The notes below the pieces were generated by a model. The model searched no databases. It worked only from the letters and a program-made list of their open reading frames with translations, and was not told the DNA's origin. Of a DNA stretch of 64,000 nucleotides, positions 45,441-54,699 are shown piece by piece. Numbering within the stretch: position 1 is the first letter of the stretch; every line of letters starts with the position of its first letter. The DNA comes from JBAZAX01 sp041671765. Lineage in GTDB: Bacteria > Babelota > Babeliae > Babelales > RVW-14. The position numbers and the translations under genes were made by a program. The stretch is from assembly GCA_041671765.1 (NCBI GenBank), contig JBAZAX010000002.1, positions 20,205-84,204 of the forward strand, in the 5' to 3' direction.

Positions 45441-46013
45441 TTAATTATTCCACCATGCCTTAACCCGGTTGTAGGTGTCGTTGACCCCTTGCACAAACGT
45501 ATCATGCACCTCACGTACGTTCGCCTTGAGATCCTCTCTTGCTCTATATTGCTGATATTCTTTATATTGCCTCTCAACTTCTTTATAAATATAAGCGCTA
45601 CAAGCTCCTATTACAACCAAACATGCTAAAATAAGCAAAATTCTCTGGACTGATAATAGTGATGAAGTTTTATTCGAAGCTACAACATCATTGGTAAAAT
45701 CCACAGATCTCTTCGTATTTGATAAATCTGCAAATTTGGCTGCAACCAAAAACTTTTTGACTTCCTTAACGGGAATCTTGTTCAAGATAGAGTATGCAAC
45801 CAGCACTCTTATTAGTTCCTCATCTAAAACGCCAACAGATTTAGCATCCGCTACAAATTTATGAACATTTTTTAACAAATCTATTTCGTCATGCGGACCA
45901 GCCACTTCAGAACCTATATCATCAAAAATTGACTCCTGTCCGCTACAAATAGGATAACAAGACCCTATTAGAATTAATAAAAAAACCATGTATGCGCCAT
46001 TTTTGTTATTCAT
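45441..46013 (-). CDS. Exported/membrane protein, unknown
   Basis: 190 residues with a signal peptide (about 1-25), a helical middle, one membrane helix near residues 121-143 (ILLILACLVVIGACSAYIY) and a charged helical tail ending in VKAWWNN. No family recognised. The start has only a weak ribosome binding site. Confidence 0.6.
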   Translation of the reverse strand: MNNKNGAYMVFLLILIGSCYPICSGQESIFDDIGSEVAGPHDEIDLLKNVHKFVADAKSVGVLDEELIRVLVAYSILNKIPVKEVKKFLVAAKFADLSNTKRSVDFTNDVVASNKTSSLLSVQRILLILACLVVIGACSAYIYKEVERQYKEYQQYRAREDLKANVREVHDTFVQGVNDTYNRVKAWWNN

Positions 46014-46360
46014 AAATCATAATCCATTTTCTATCAAACTTATAAATATAAAAAAACACCTTAATTCTATATATCGTCTTGTTATTTGCAATAATTACTT
46101 GTACAAAAAAAGATAGCTCTCAAATTGTTTACTCAATCACTTACTGTGCAATTTTTAATCTAGAAACACACCCAATTTTGGATTTCATTTTATCTCAAAA
46201 AAATTGCAATACTGAAAACACAAAAATTGTTCTATCATTTTTAAATTTAACATGTTTGCAAAACACTATTGACAATTGGTCTACGATTAAAATACTTTCA
46301 CTTAAACACTTATTAGAACCAAAAAATATATTTTGTTTATTTTATAAAGGAAAAAGTAAT
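46014..46360. other. Intergenic stretch, no gene seen
   Basis: AT-rich. A frame in phase with the downstream gene is open from 46079, but it has no ribosome binding site and reads as random sequence; the gene is better started at 46361. No clear promoter boxes or repeats. Confidence 0.6.
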
Positions 46361-47587
46361 ATGAAAAAAATAACTTTATGTATCTATTTTTGTGTATTTT
46401 CATCAATAACAATAACAAATTTTGCAGCAATAAACCATTCACAAACATCTCCAGACGCATATGCTTCTTTAGATGGCAATGAAGAAGCTTTAATTTCTAG
46501 AATGCTGGGAAATCCAATAAACTTTGAAATTAATGCTCACAACGAAACTGGAGAGCTGATAGTTCCACCTTGCTACCAACAAAATAGATTTTGCACCATC
46601 TTTCAGGCATTACATGAAAAGCTCCATAAAGAATACATCCGCCCATCTTTGTCGCACTTCCAATCAATAAAAGAATTTATCAAAAGAAATCCCGATGGCT
46701 CATTCCAAAAATATATATTTTTCACAGGTGGAGATATTACTCAATGGACATCGCATCTTATGGTAGCAAAGCAAAATCAAGAAGGTAAATTTTCTGCAAT
46801 AAGAACAATCGCCATCAATACACCAAGAGATGTAAATCCGTTGATAGATGAATCCGACTTATGGCACCCATGCGGTATGGATATTTGTGGAAATTATTTG
46901 GCAATTCCACTGCAGCCATATAAAATTCAACAACTTAATCCAGGAATTTACAGGGGAGATCGGTTGCGAATAGTTTTTTTTGATATAAGTAATCCGGAAA
47001 ACCCACAAAGGGTTGTTGACCCTGCTCATCCAGCAAGATTTTATGTTCTTGATTTAATGGATGCCGCAGGTGGAACAATAACCTGTCCTGCAATTGCGTT
47101 TACACGATTAATAAACAACCGCTATATAATTGCATGTCAGTACGGATACTTTGTTTCAAGAGGACAAAATATTGATTCAGGTTTTGATTTTGCGGGAAAT
47201 ATAAATTTTACAAATACTACCGGATTTGCACCCAAAGATGTCGGTGAATTTCAAAATCTAAGTTTTGTTACATTAAGCGGCCAACTCTATCTTATTGGAA
47301 CCGGAACCACAAGCAAACTTGCACCTGTAATTTTGGGTGAAAATATAGCTAATTTATATAAATTAAATTTAAATGTTATCAATGCAGGCCAAGCTTTTGA
47401 TATTGCGCCTGGAAATATTACGGCTGAATTTGTCGCACAAATTTCGTATGGCAAAGAATGTTGCATATCTCCGGATTGTGATTTTAGCGCAGCCTCAAAC
47501 ATCACCTCTCAATGCAGTATGCTCAGCATGTATAACTGGGTATGGAACAAAAACCATATTCCCTGCTGTTTCTTTGGTGCTATTTAA
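46361..47587 (+). CDS. Large exported protein, possibly propeller-like
   Basis: 408 residues from the ATG at 46361, where AAAGGA and a signal peptide (MKKITLCIYFCVFSSITITN) coincide. The mature part has strand-rich units such as KYIFFTGGDITQWTSHLMVA, MDICGNYLAIPLQPY, RLRIVFFDISNPENPQRV and RYIIACQYGYFVSRG, which look like blades of a beta-propeller. Cysteine-rich C-terminus. No family name can be given. Confidence 0.65.
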   Translation: MKKITLCIYFCVFSSITITNFAAINHSQTSPDAYASLDGNEEALISRMLGNPINFEINAHNETGELIVPPCYQQNRFCTIFQALHEKLHKEYIRPSLSHFQSIKEFIKRNPDGSFQKYIFFTGGDITQWTSHLMVAKQNQEGKFSAIRTIAINTPRDVNPLIDESDLWHPCGMDICGNYLAIPLQPYKIQQLNPGIYRGDRLRIVFFDISNPENPQRVVDPAHPARFYVLDLMDAAGGTITCPAIAFTRLINNRYIIACQYGYFVSRGQNIDSGFDFAGNINFTNTTGFAPKDVGEFQNLSFVTLSGQLYLIGTGTTSKLAPVILGENIANLYKLNLNVINAGQAFDIAPGNITAEFVAQISYGKECCISPDCDFSAASNITSQCSMLSMYNWVWNKNHIPCCFFGAI

Positions 47588-47718
47588 TTCAAAATTTTTA
47601 ATAATCAATCAATAAAGAACCTGGACTGTACAGTATTTGTACAATATTTTATAATTTAATTTCAAATTCTTGGAAAAAACAATTTTATGAAAAATTAATA
47701 TTAAAGAAAGGATTATTA

Positions 47719-48489
47719 ATGAAGAAAAGTTTATTAACCATTCTACTAGTCGCCTCTTTCCGGCTTGGTTATGGTGCTAAACCAGAAGAAAAGCCAACGC
47801 CAGTTGAACAAAAAAATATTACTCAAACAATGGGATATCCAAAATCTGAAAACAAATATATCAATGATTTTGCAAAGGCGATAGATAACGCAGATGCAGA
47901 AAGAATAAAAAAATCACTTGAATCGGTTGAGGACCAAACAGGTATTGAAATTTGCGTTGTAACAATAAACTCAATACAAGATTATCAGGGAACAGAAGTT
48001 AACTTTGAAAAATTCGCTACTGGACTGTTCAACACCTGGGGAATTGGGAAAAAAGACAAAAATAATGGTGTTCTATTGCTTGCGGCTATTAAAGATCGTA
48101 AAGTACGTATAGAACTTGGTTCTGGATATCCACAATCTCATGATCAGATTGCAGCGCAAATCATTAAAACTGATATTGTTCCATATTTTAAACAAGGACA
48201 ATATAGCCGTGGAATTTACGAAGGGTCTATGGCAATTATCAAAAATCTAACAAAAGAAGCATCTTGGTTCGACTATTATAAATGGCATATATTGCTCTGG
48301 ATATTGATTATCATTTGCATTGGCGTAGCAATTTCCTGTTTTAGATCAGGCAAAAAAGGCTGGGGTTGGGGACTGCTTGCTTTGGTTGGTATTTTGCTAT
48401 TATTTCTTTGGAATTTAAGCTCAAGTAATAAATCAGATGGTTTTGGCGGTGGAAAATCATCCGGTGGCGGAGCAAGTGGCGACTGGTAA
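47719..48489 (+). CDS. TPM domain protein
   Basis: 256 residues: signal peptide, TPM domain (YINDFAKAIDNADAERI, TGIEICVVTINS, FNTWGIGKKDKNNGVLLLAA, KVRIELGSGYP), two membrane helices after residue 190, and a Gly/Ser-rich end (GGGKSSGGGASGDW) typical of the family. TPM proteins are membrane-bound, with proposed roles in envelope repair or phosphatase activity. AAAGGA upstream, terminator downstream. Confidence 0.88.
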   Translation: MKKSLLTILLVASFRLGYGAKPEEKPTPVEQKNITQTMGYPKSENKYINDFAKAIDNADAERIKKSLESVEDQTGIEICVVTINSIQDYQGTEVNFEKFATGLFNTWGIGKKDKNNGVLLLAAIKDRKVRIELGSGYPQSHDQIAAQIIKTDIVPYFKQGQYSRGIYEGSMAIIKNLTKEASWFDYYKWHILLWILIIICIGVAISCFRSGKKGWGWGLLALVGILLLFLWNLSSSNKSDGFGGGKSSGGGASGDW

Positions 48490-48502
48490 TAGGTCAAAAT
48501 AA

Positions 48503-48540
48503 CAAGCCCCAGCAATTTTAACTGCTGGGGCTTTCTTAAT
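48503..48540. terminator. Terminator between the TPM and RBR genes
   Basis: AAGCCCCAGCA / TGCTGGGGCTT hairpin, flanked by T-rich sequence on both sides, so it may serve both convergent genes. Confidence 0.85.
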
Positions 48541-48599
48541 ATGAAAATTTTATATTTATTTTATTTAAATCCGACCAGTTAACTGGTTTTGGCAATATG

Positions 48600-49265
48600 T
48601 TAATGATGTTTTTTTTCCGGATTCCATTTAATTACTGTTCCACATTTTGAACATTTAACTTTATTGCAACCCCCATTTTTTAATATAGGAGTTCCACATC
48701 TTGTACACTGCCTTGAATTTTCAGCAACCCAATCTTCACTTGCTTTTCCTGCTTCTTTAGCTTTTTGTTCTTCTTGGACTTCTGCAAGTCTCTCAGCTTT
48801 TTTGCAACTAATTCTAGAATTATGCTTTCTCAAACATTGGCAACAATATGTTTGTTGACATTCGGGACATTGAATAATTTCAACTTCCACATCTTCATTT
48901 ATAAATGCATATGGACATCCATACGTTGGACAAAGCTTTGAATCAGGATGCTTTGCAATTTCTAGGTATTCAAGTTTTTTGATTATGCCACTATCAACTC
49001 CCAGACGAACTATATCTTGTTGATCTATAGATTTGCGACATACGGGATTTGGACATTTTGGGTGTTCATGATCTCCAAGGGCATACTTTATTACATTAAA
49101 TATGCAATTTAAGCAATATTCATGCCCGCAGGATAGGCGAAAAAATGAAGACGCACTATCTTCTTCTAAACAAACTAAGCACTCAGGCTGTATCGCCATA
49201 GATGCCTTAGATGTTGAACTAAGTGTCAAAAGTATAAAAAACAATGATTTAACAAACTTAAACAT
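48600..49265 (-). CDS. Exported RBR-type (RING-IBR-RING2) E3 ubiquitin ligase
   Basis: 221 residues from the ATG at 49265 (GGAGG 8 nt upstream), with a signal peptide at about 1-23. RING1 has C29, C32, C46, H48, C51, C54, C71 and C76, the full C3HC4 set. The IBR region has C112, C117, C133, C136, C141, C144, H148 and C154. A Lys/Glu helix links to RING2: C187, C190, the GGC motif with C200, C205 and C208. In eukaryotic RBR ligases the GGC cysteine forms the ubiquitin thioester and the other four bind the first zinc. The second RING2 zinc site is missing; the chain ends with IKWNPEKKHH. Bacteria lack ubiquitin, so the likely target is the host. An upstream in-frame extension of 35 codons is rejected because it hides the signal peptide. 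Confidence 0.9.
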   Translation of the reverse strand: MFKFVKSLFFILLTLSSTSKASMAIQPECLVCLEEDSASSFFRLSCGHEYCLNCIFNVIKYALGDHEHPKCPNPVCRKSIDQQDIVRLGVDSGIIKKLEYLEIAKHPDSKLCPTYGCPYAFINEDVEVEIIQCPECQQTYCCQCLRKHNSRISCKKAERLAEVQEEQKAKEAGKASEDWVAENSRQCTRCGTPILKNGGCNKVKCSKCGTVIKWNPEKKHH

Positions 49266-49463
49266 TATAAAAACCTCCATAAATATCCATTTTGTTACAT
49301 TTTTTGCACAATGTGATGAATATAGCGTGCCCAAGATTACGAAATATTGCAAAAAGCATTTTAAAATCAAAGTTTTTAATTTAAATTAACACTTACTATT
49401 AATTTAAATACTGAAATCTCGCGATAATTTTAAAACCGATTAAAATTGCATGCTAAATTGGAT

Positions 49464-50561
49464 CTATAGCGCTATTTTAATAGAACAGCAGCCTTCATAT
49501 ATTGCTCCGGGTGACACCTCACAACCATCGTCAATAGATGATGATACCAAAGTAATAAAATCACCATTGGGCGACCATGCCCCTGCAGAAGTTGTCCCAG
49601 TAATATGTAAGCTGATTTCTGGCAATAAATTCCCCAAAGCATCAACACCAAATAACTGAACGTTATTACCAACAGGCGCATTTTTTACTACCGAAATAAA
49701 ATCACCATTGGGAGACCACTTTACTGAAGAAGGGCCCATCCCCGTTGTTTGCGTGCTGATAACCGATGACAAAGTTCCTGTAGCATCAACGCTAAATGTT
49801 TGAATACTATTACTGTTAAAATTTGCCACAACAATAAAATCACTATTGGGGGACCAGCATATTGAATATGGATAACACTCTGTAATTTGCGTACTGAAAG
49901 ATGCTGACAAAATTCCATTCCCATCAATATTAAAATTTTGAACACTTTCGCCAAAACAATTCACTACAGAGATAAAATTTCCATTGGGAGACCATTCCAC
50001 CGAACGCGGTAAATCTCCTGTTGTTTGTGTGCTAATAACAGATGACAAAATTCCCGAAACATCAACACCGAATGTTTGAATACTATTGCTGTTAAAATTC
50101 GCAACAACAATAAAATTACCGGAAGGAGACCAAGATACCGAACAAGGCCACTCCTGTGTGGATTGTGAACTAATTTCTTTTGTAAGATTTCCGGTTGTAT
50201 CAACCCCAAATATCTTGACAGTATTGCTACTGTACCCGACTATAGCAACAAAATCACCCCGTGGAGACCATGCTAGCGAAAAAGTATTCATATCAGTAGG
50301 TTCAGAACTAATTTCAGAGATTAAGCCTCCAGAAACATCAGCGCCAAATACTTGAATTTTATCACTGTTACTATTATCTACAGCAATAAAATTACCATTG
50401 GGTGACCATGATATTGAACCAGATAAATAATTTACCGATACAATGCTTTTGATTATTAAATTTTCCGAGGTCTCTCCTCCTTTAAAAAAAGAAAAATTTA
50501 ATAAAATGATTAAAATCATAAATTTGAAGTTAACAAATCTCAAGAGTTTGACTTGCTTCAT
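49464..50561 (-). CDS. Exported seven-bladed beta-propeller protein
   Basis: 365 residues from the ATG at 50561 (AAGGAG 7 nt upstream; a TTG two codons earlier is too close to it). A signal peptide is followed by seven units of about 46 residues, each with WSPNG(N/D)FI.V then ..VQ.F.VD..G.L, as in lactonase/TolB-like propellers. Units 3 and 5 are nearly identical and lie 276 nt apart, showing a two-blade duplication. The last residues (GCEVSPGAIYEGCC) could close the ring. Binding or scaffolding is likely; no catalytic residues are evident. Confidence 0.85.
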   Translation of the reverse strand: MKQVKLLRFVNFKFMILIILLNFSFFKGGETSENLIIKSIVSVNYLSGSISWSPNGNFIAVDNSNSDKIQVFGADVSGGLISEISSEPTDMNTFSLAWSPRGDFVAIVGYSSNTVKIFGVDTTGNLTKEISSQSTQEWPCSVSWSPSGNFIVVANFNSNSIQTFGVDVSGILSSVISTQTTGDLPRSVEWSPNGNFISVVNCFGESVQNFNIDGNGILSASFSTQITECYPYSICWSPNSDFIVVANFNSNSIQTFSVDATGTLSSVISTQTTGMGPSSVKWSPNGDFISVVKNAPVGNNVQLFGVDALGNLLPEISLHITGTTSAGAWSPNGDFITLVSSSIDDGCEVSPGAIYEGCCSIKIAL

Positions 50562-50733
50562 GCTCAATCTCCTTCCAAAATCATTAAAATATAGTATTAA
50601 ACATCAATAAATTATTTGTAATGATACGATTCTCTGTTATTAATTTGCAACTTTAATAAAAAACCAATTACCCTATGCCTTTGTTACAGTTAATCACTTT
50701 ATTGGGCTAAGTGCAAACACGCAAGGCCGTTGA

Positions 50734-50770
50734 ACAAAAAAATTAGGCTTAGATTTAACATCTAAGCCTA
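50734..50770 (-). terminator. Terminator after the ankyrin-RING gene
   Basis: A perfect 11-bp stem (TAGGCTTAGAT / ATCTAAGCCTA) with a 5-nt loop, followed on the minus strand by ATTTTTTTGTTC. Confidence 0.88.
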
Positions 50771-50812
50771 GCCATATTCTCACACAAAAATATAGAAACG
50801 TAATTTTTATTA

Positions 50813-51991
50813 TTAGTCTGTTATAAATTTATTCAAAATTTCTTGAGAACTTATTGTAAAAATTTGCTCTTGATATCGCGCTGTTGGAATTCGACAAATA
50901 ACACACCTATTTGCTGTTGCTGGATTCGCGTTTACTAAATCCCAGCAATCGGATTGAATAATATGTCCACAAGGTAGAATTACAACATTATCTCCAAGCG
51001 CAAAACTTGAACGACAAAGAGGACACTCCTCGTCAAAAAAACATCTTGTCGGCATTAGCATAAACCCAAGTTCAGTGTGGCCATTAATAAAAGCAAGTTG
51101 GAACGATTTTTTGCCATCCCTTGCCACTGGCCTACGATCCCCACCATTATCCAAGAGCATTTTTGCAATAACGTTATTACCTGTCATTGCAGCAAAATGC
51201 AGCGCCGTATAGGCACCCATTGCAGGCACACTAAAAGATAGCATTTGCTCTTCAACTTCAAGAATTGTCATAACTGGCATATTTACATCTGCACCATTTT
51301 CCAAAAGAATTGCAACTATATTTACAAAATTATTGAGTACCGCAATATGTAAAGCTGTGTACCCATTACATTCGTGTCGTAGATTGTTGAGTATATAATT
51401 AACTTCAGGATCATATTCTAAAATAGCATTTAAAATACACTCGCAATTATTAATTACGGCCAAAAGCAATGGAGTCAATCCATGATAAAACTTGTTGGAT
51501 AAATTGTTAATTGGAAAATCAGCATCAGCTCTGTATTCTAAAAGTTTTTTCGCCATAGATTCATCCCTATTAATTATTGCTATATGTAAAGCTGTAAGCC
51601 CATGAAATGGAGATCCTGGCGATTGAACTGTAGCATTGACAGAAGCCCCATTATCTAAAATAATTTGCATAGCATCCAAACGGCCTAACATCACAGCACA
51701 GTGAAGAAGTGTAAAACCATTGTATGGATGAAATTGGGATGTAATTCTTGTATTTATATCCTCACCCTCTTTTAAAAATCCGGAAATTATGTCTATTTTA
51801 TTATTTTTAATGGCTTCAAATAATCCTTCGGAAATTATTTGGAGACGTGGTCTAATTATTTGACTTTCACCTTCAAACATATCAGGCGTAACAGGTCGTA
51901 ACCCATATTTTTCCAGTGTCATCGAAGAGCCCGGAAGTGAAAATGCTGCCGAAATAAACGTAAAAAGATAAACTATTTTATTAAATTTCAT
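50813..51991 (-). CDS. Exported ankyrin-repeat protein with C-terminal RING-like domain
   Basis: 392 residues. Signal peptide at about 1-23. Residues about 55-310 are ankyrin repeats (NGFTLLHCAVMLGRLDAMQI, HGLTALHIAIINRDESMAKK, YTALHFAAMTGN and others). The C-terminus holds a RING: C323, C326, C341, H343, C349, C363, C366 (CPLC, LPCGH, DCW, CVIC), with Gln346 where the fourth or fifth ligand normally sits. RING domains recruit E2 enzymes; ankyrin repeats bind targets. Together with the RBR gene 1.5 kb away it suggests interference with host ubiquitin. GGGGGG precedes the ATG. Confidence 0.85.
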   Translation of the reverse strand: MKFNKIVYLFTFISAAFSLPGSSMTLEKYGLRPVTPDMFEGESQIIRPRLQIISEGLFEAIKNNKIDIISGFLKEGEDINTRITSQFHPYNGFTLLHCAVMLGRLDAMQIILDNGASVNATVQSPGSPFHGLTALHIAIINRDESMAKKLLEYRADADFPINNLSNKFYHGLTPLLLAVINNCECILNAILEYDPEVNYILNNLRHECNGYTALHIAVLNNFVNIVAILLENGADVNMPVMTILEVEEQMLSFSVPAMGAYTALHFAAMTGNNVIAKMLLDNGGDRRPVARDGKKSFQLAFINGHTELGFMLMPTRCFFDEECPLCRSSFALGDNVVILPCGHIIQSDCWDLVNANPATANRCVICRIPTARYQEQIFTISSQEILNKFITD

Positions 51992-52307
51992 AAAATAACC
52001 CCCTATCTAACCAAAATAGCGTGAAAACGAATAACACTTTTCATATTAACATAATCACGAATATTTACAAGTAGATAATTTATTTGATAGTTTTACTGAA
52101 TAATGCATTTTTTAAACTCAAAAAATACTTACAAAACATGATAATTTTGACTTTTTTTGCTTTATTTTCAACCCAAATTTACATAACCCTTGATTAAAAC
52201 CGATGTTTCAATAATATAAAGCGTACTGTATAACAAAATAAGTGCGTCTAATCGAGTTTCTACGAAATCATCGAAATTCCGGCGCCAGACATTATAAAGA
52301 GGAAAAA
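51992..52307. other. Intergenic stretch between divergent genes
   Basis: AT-rich, with no open frame that looks coding. It holds a likely promoter for the rightward gene at 52190-52217 (TTGATT, 16-nt spacer, TAATAT). A more GC-rich segment around 52250-52290 just before the next gene has no recognised role. Confidence 0.5.
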
Positions 52308-53549
52308 ATGAAAAAATTTTTATTAACAACATGTTGTATATTCAGCTTATTTTATTATTTCAACACACAAGCTAATACCACACAATCAGAAACAGCTCAA
52401 ACAAAACTCGCAAATACCAAACCCGCCAAAATTGTCGTGCTCACAAGCAAGGGTGGCAATGGACACATGGCAGCATGTAGTGTTTTAAAAGATGCCCTAC
52501 CTGATTGTGAAATCAAACTGGTCTATCCAATTCATGATACATTTAGTCACTTATTGGATGGAGAAGAATGGTATGGAACACTTTTGCAGCATGGCTGGAT
52601 TAGAACCACAAATTTTATTGCGCGATACCCCGGCGAAATGCTTATGAGATTTAAGAGCAGCAGTCTCAAAAAAGATTTTTCGAAGATTCTTGAGCAAGAA
52701 AAACCGGATTTATTAATATCTGTTATTCCATTGATAAATTACCCTGCTGCCTGTGCAGCTGAGCGTTATGGAATTCCATTCATGCTCATTACGCTTGATG
52801 CAGATCTTGAATTATGGCTCTCAAACATGAAGAAATGTCGCAAGCATGGCTTTCTTAAAACTAATAAATTTGTCATAACCGTTCAGAAAAAAACGTCTCA
52901 CATTGAACACCAGCTCAACCGCAAATGCATTCCACTTTCATGCGTTCATGAAGTTGGAGCTCCTTTACGTAAAGACTTTTATACACCAAAGGACCCCACC
53001 GCCATTCGTAAAGAGTGGAACATCCCTGCAAATAAAAAGGTTGTAATGCTCATGCGTGGCAGCACCGGTTCAGACAAGATGATTGAATACGTAAAAACGC
53101 TTGTAAAAAATGATTGTTCTCTCCACCTTTTAGTATGTGTGGGAAGAAATACACAAATTATACCCAAACTTAATCGCATCAAACAAAACTCTCGTGTTAG
53201 CTTTTCTATTGTTCAATTTACGCCAAAAATCCCTGATTTAATGGCTATATCTGATCTATTGATTACACAGCCAACTCCAAATGTCTGCAACGAGGCAATT
53301 CATATGAAACTCCCAATACTTATTGATTTAACTTCTACATGCCTTTTCTGGGAAACACCAACAATTGACTGGATCAAACTTCGTGGCTGCGGTAAGGAAT
53401 TTAAAAATATGAATCATCTTAATAACCTAGTTGGCGAGTATATAAATAAAAAGAAATGTTTCAGTCCAAATGTGAGCACATCAATTCCTCGCTTTAATAC
53501 AGAAATACATAAGATTGTTATGAACTTGATAAAGCGTCCCACGAAGTAA
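52308..53549 (+). CDS. Exported MGDG-synthase/MurG-like (GT28) glycosyltransferase
   Basis: 413 residues from the ATG at 52308 (AAGAGG upstream, and a signal peptide MKKFLLTTCCIFSLFYYFNT follows directly). The mature part is a two-domain GT-B enzyme of the diacylglycerol glycosyltransferase kind: KIVVLTSKGGNGHMAAC, PDLLISVIPLINYPAAC, then MLMRGSTGSDKM, VQFTPKIPDLMAISDLLITQP and CNEAIHMKLPILID. Such enzymes normally work on the cytoplasmic face; a signal peptide on one is unusual. The next gene, 17 nt on, is also an exported lipid-enzyme-like protein. Confidence 0.82.
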   Translation: MKKFLLTTCCIFSLFYYFNTQANTTQSETAQTKLANTKPAKIVVLTSKGGNGHMAACSVLKDALPDCEIKLVYPIHDTFSHLLDGEEWYGTLLQHGWIRTTNFIARYPGEMLMRFKSSSLKKDFSKILEQEKPDLLISVIPLINYPAACAAERYGIPFMLITLDADLELWLSNMKKCRKHGFLKTNKFVITVQKKTSHIEHQLNRKCIPLSCVHEVGAPLRKDFYTPKDPTAIRKEWNIPANKKVVMLMRGSTGSDKMIEYVKTLVKNDCSLHLLVCVGRNTQIIPKLNRIKQNSRVSFSIVQFTPKIPDLMAISDLLITQPTPNVCNEAIHMKLPILIDLTSTCLFWETPTIDWIKLRGCGKEFKNMNHLNNLVGEYINKKKCFSPNVSTSIPRFNTEIHKIVMNLIKRPTK

Positions 53550-53566
53550 TGTACAGGGAATAAGTC

Positions 53567-54628
53567 ATGAAAATAAAATCGTTTTTTTTACTTGGCATTT
53601 TGGCCAGCCTAACTTGTCATGAATATGTATATTCACAAATTGCAGGCAAAATCCAGCTAGAAAAAGAAGTAAAAGTGTGGCTGGGCGCATCTGAGGTAAC
53701 GCTAACAGAAATTCACGGAGGGCTAACTAACGCTTCTTTTTTAGCAATATTCCAGACAGCAATCAACCAACTAACAAGATGTCAGGAAGATGTTCTTGGC
53801 TCAGAAGATACGTTCAATAAAACAAATAATTTTGCAAAAAATAATCTCGCTGTTGTGCGGGTAGGAAAAGAAAATCCGGAAGTGCTTGGCATTAACAGAT
53901 TCTGCGAAATTGCCTGCCAAAATAGCGCAAGTAAGATAGGCATTGCACCTAAAATACTTTATAGCGACGCCAAAAACGGAACTCTCGTTTCCGCATTCAT
54001 AAAAGGCGAAACATTATCTGCAGAAACTGCATGCGAAGCGTCTAGACTGGAAAAAATCGTAAACGTTCTCAAAAAATGCCACTGTATTCCATTTAAAAAA
54101 GATTTTGAAACGACTTCAATTTATGAAAAAATACGCAAAATGGTTTCGCTATCTGTTTCTTACAAAGATTCGTTTATCTCCCATGAAGAGTCAAAATCTT
54201 CTTTAAATTTTCTTAATCAGATTGAAACATACTTTTACGAAAAAGAAAAAAAATACGAAGGCCTTTGCCACTGTGATCTTTTTCCTAGAAATTTCATTGA
54301 TGATGGAAACCAGTTGTGGCTTATTGACTGGGAGTATGCAACTTGGGGAAATATACTTTTCGATCTTGCCAGCCTATGCATAGAGCTAGATCTTGATGTT
54401 GAAAAAACCCAAAATGTGCTCAAACTTTATTTCGGTCCAACTTGGCAAGAAAATTATCTTGATTTCAAATTAATGTGTGCCATATTCAATTTACGCAATG
54501 CATTTTGGTATGATATAAGAGGCAAAGATTTTGAAGTAATCGATGGATTTAGCATGAAAGATTGCGCAACCAAACACTTTGCTTTATTTAAAAATGACAT
54601 TGAAAAACTTCGGCCTTCGATTCAATAA
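53567..54628 (+). CDS. Exported choline/ethanolamine kinase-like protein
   Basis: 353 residues. Signal peptide at about 1-23, then an aminoglycoside/choline kinase fold: HGGLTNASF (50-58, the Gly-rich loop), LCHCDLFPRN (catalytic base Asp237, metal-binding Asn242) and LIDWEYATWG (metal-binding Asp254), then FDLASLC. LicA and eukaryotic choline kinases have the same HGGLTN and DWEYA elements. Residues needed for activity are present. It follows the exported glycosyltransferase by 17 nt. A kinase needs ATP, so if it leaves the cell the host cytosol would be the place to act. Confidence 0.85.
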   Translation: MKIKSFFLLGILASLTCHEYVYSQIAGKIQLEKEVKVWLGASEVTLTEIHGGLTNASFLAIFQTAINQLTRCQEDVLGSEDTFNKTNNFAKNNLAVVRVGKENPEVLGINRFCEIACQNSASKIGIAPKILYSDAKNGTLVSAFIKGETLSAETACEASRLEKIVNVLKKCHCIPFKKDFETTSIYEKIRKMVSLSVSYKDSFISHEESKSSLNFLNQIETYFYEKEKKYEGLCHCDLFPRNFIDDGNQLWLIDWEYATWGNILFDLASLCIELDLDVEKTQNVLKLYFGPTWQENYLDFKLMCAIFNLRNAFWYDIRGKDFEVIDGFSMKDCATKHFALFKNDIEKLRPSIQ

Positions 54629-54642
54629 GGATTGCTTATTAA

Positions 54643-54674
54643 TCCATGGATCCTGAAATAAATTCAGGATGACA
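54643..54674 (+). repeat. Short hairpin repeat (32 nt), copy 3
   Basis: Identical to the reverse complement of 18045-18076. It lies just upstream of the rnhB start. Confidence 0.85.
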
Positions 54675-54699
54675 TAGAGGCATCGAAAGAAACGGTAAA

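Noticed and set aside
46079..46360. N-terminal extension of the exported protein at 46361
   Set aside because: The frame is open but has no ribosome binding site, reads as random AT-rich sequence and would bury the signal peptide.
49266..49370. 35-codon extension of the RBR ligase
   Set aside because: It would hide a clear signal peptide, and GGAGG lies just upstream of the ATG at 49265.
52242..52307. Extra 22 codons before the exported glycosyltransferase
   Set aside because: AAGAGG and the signal peptide define the ATG at 52308.
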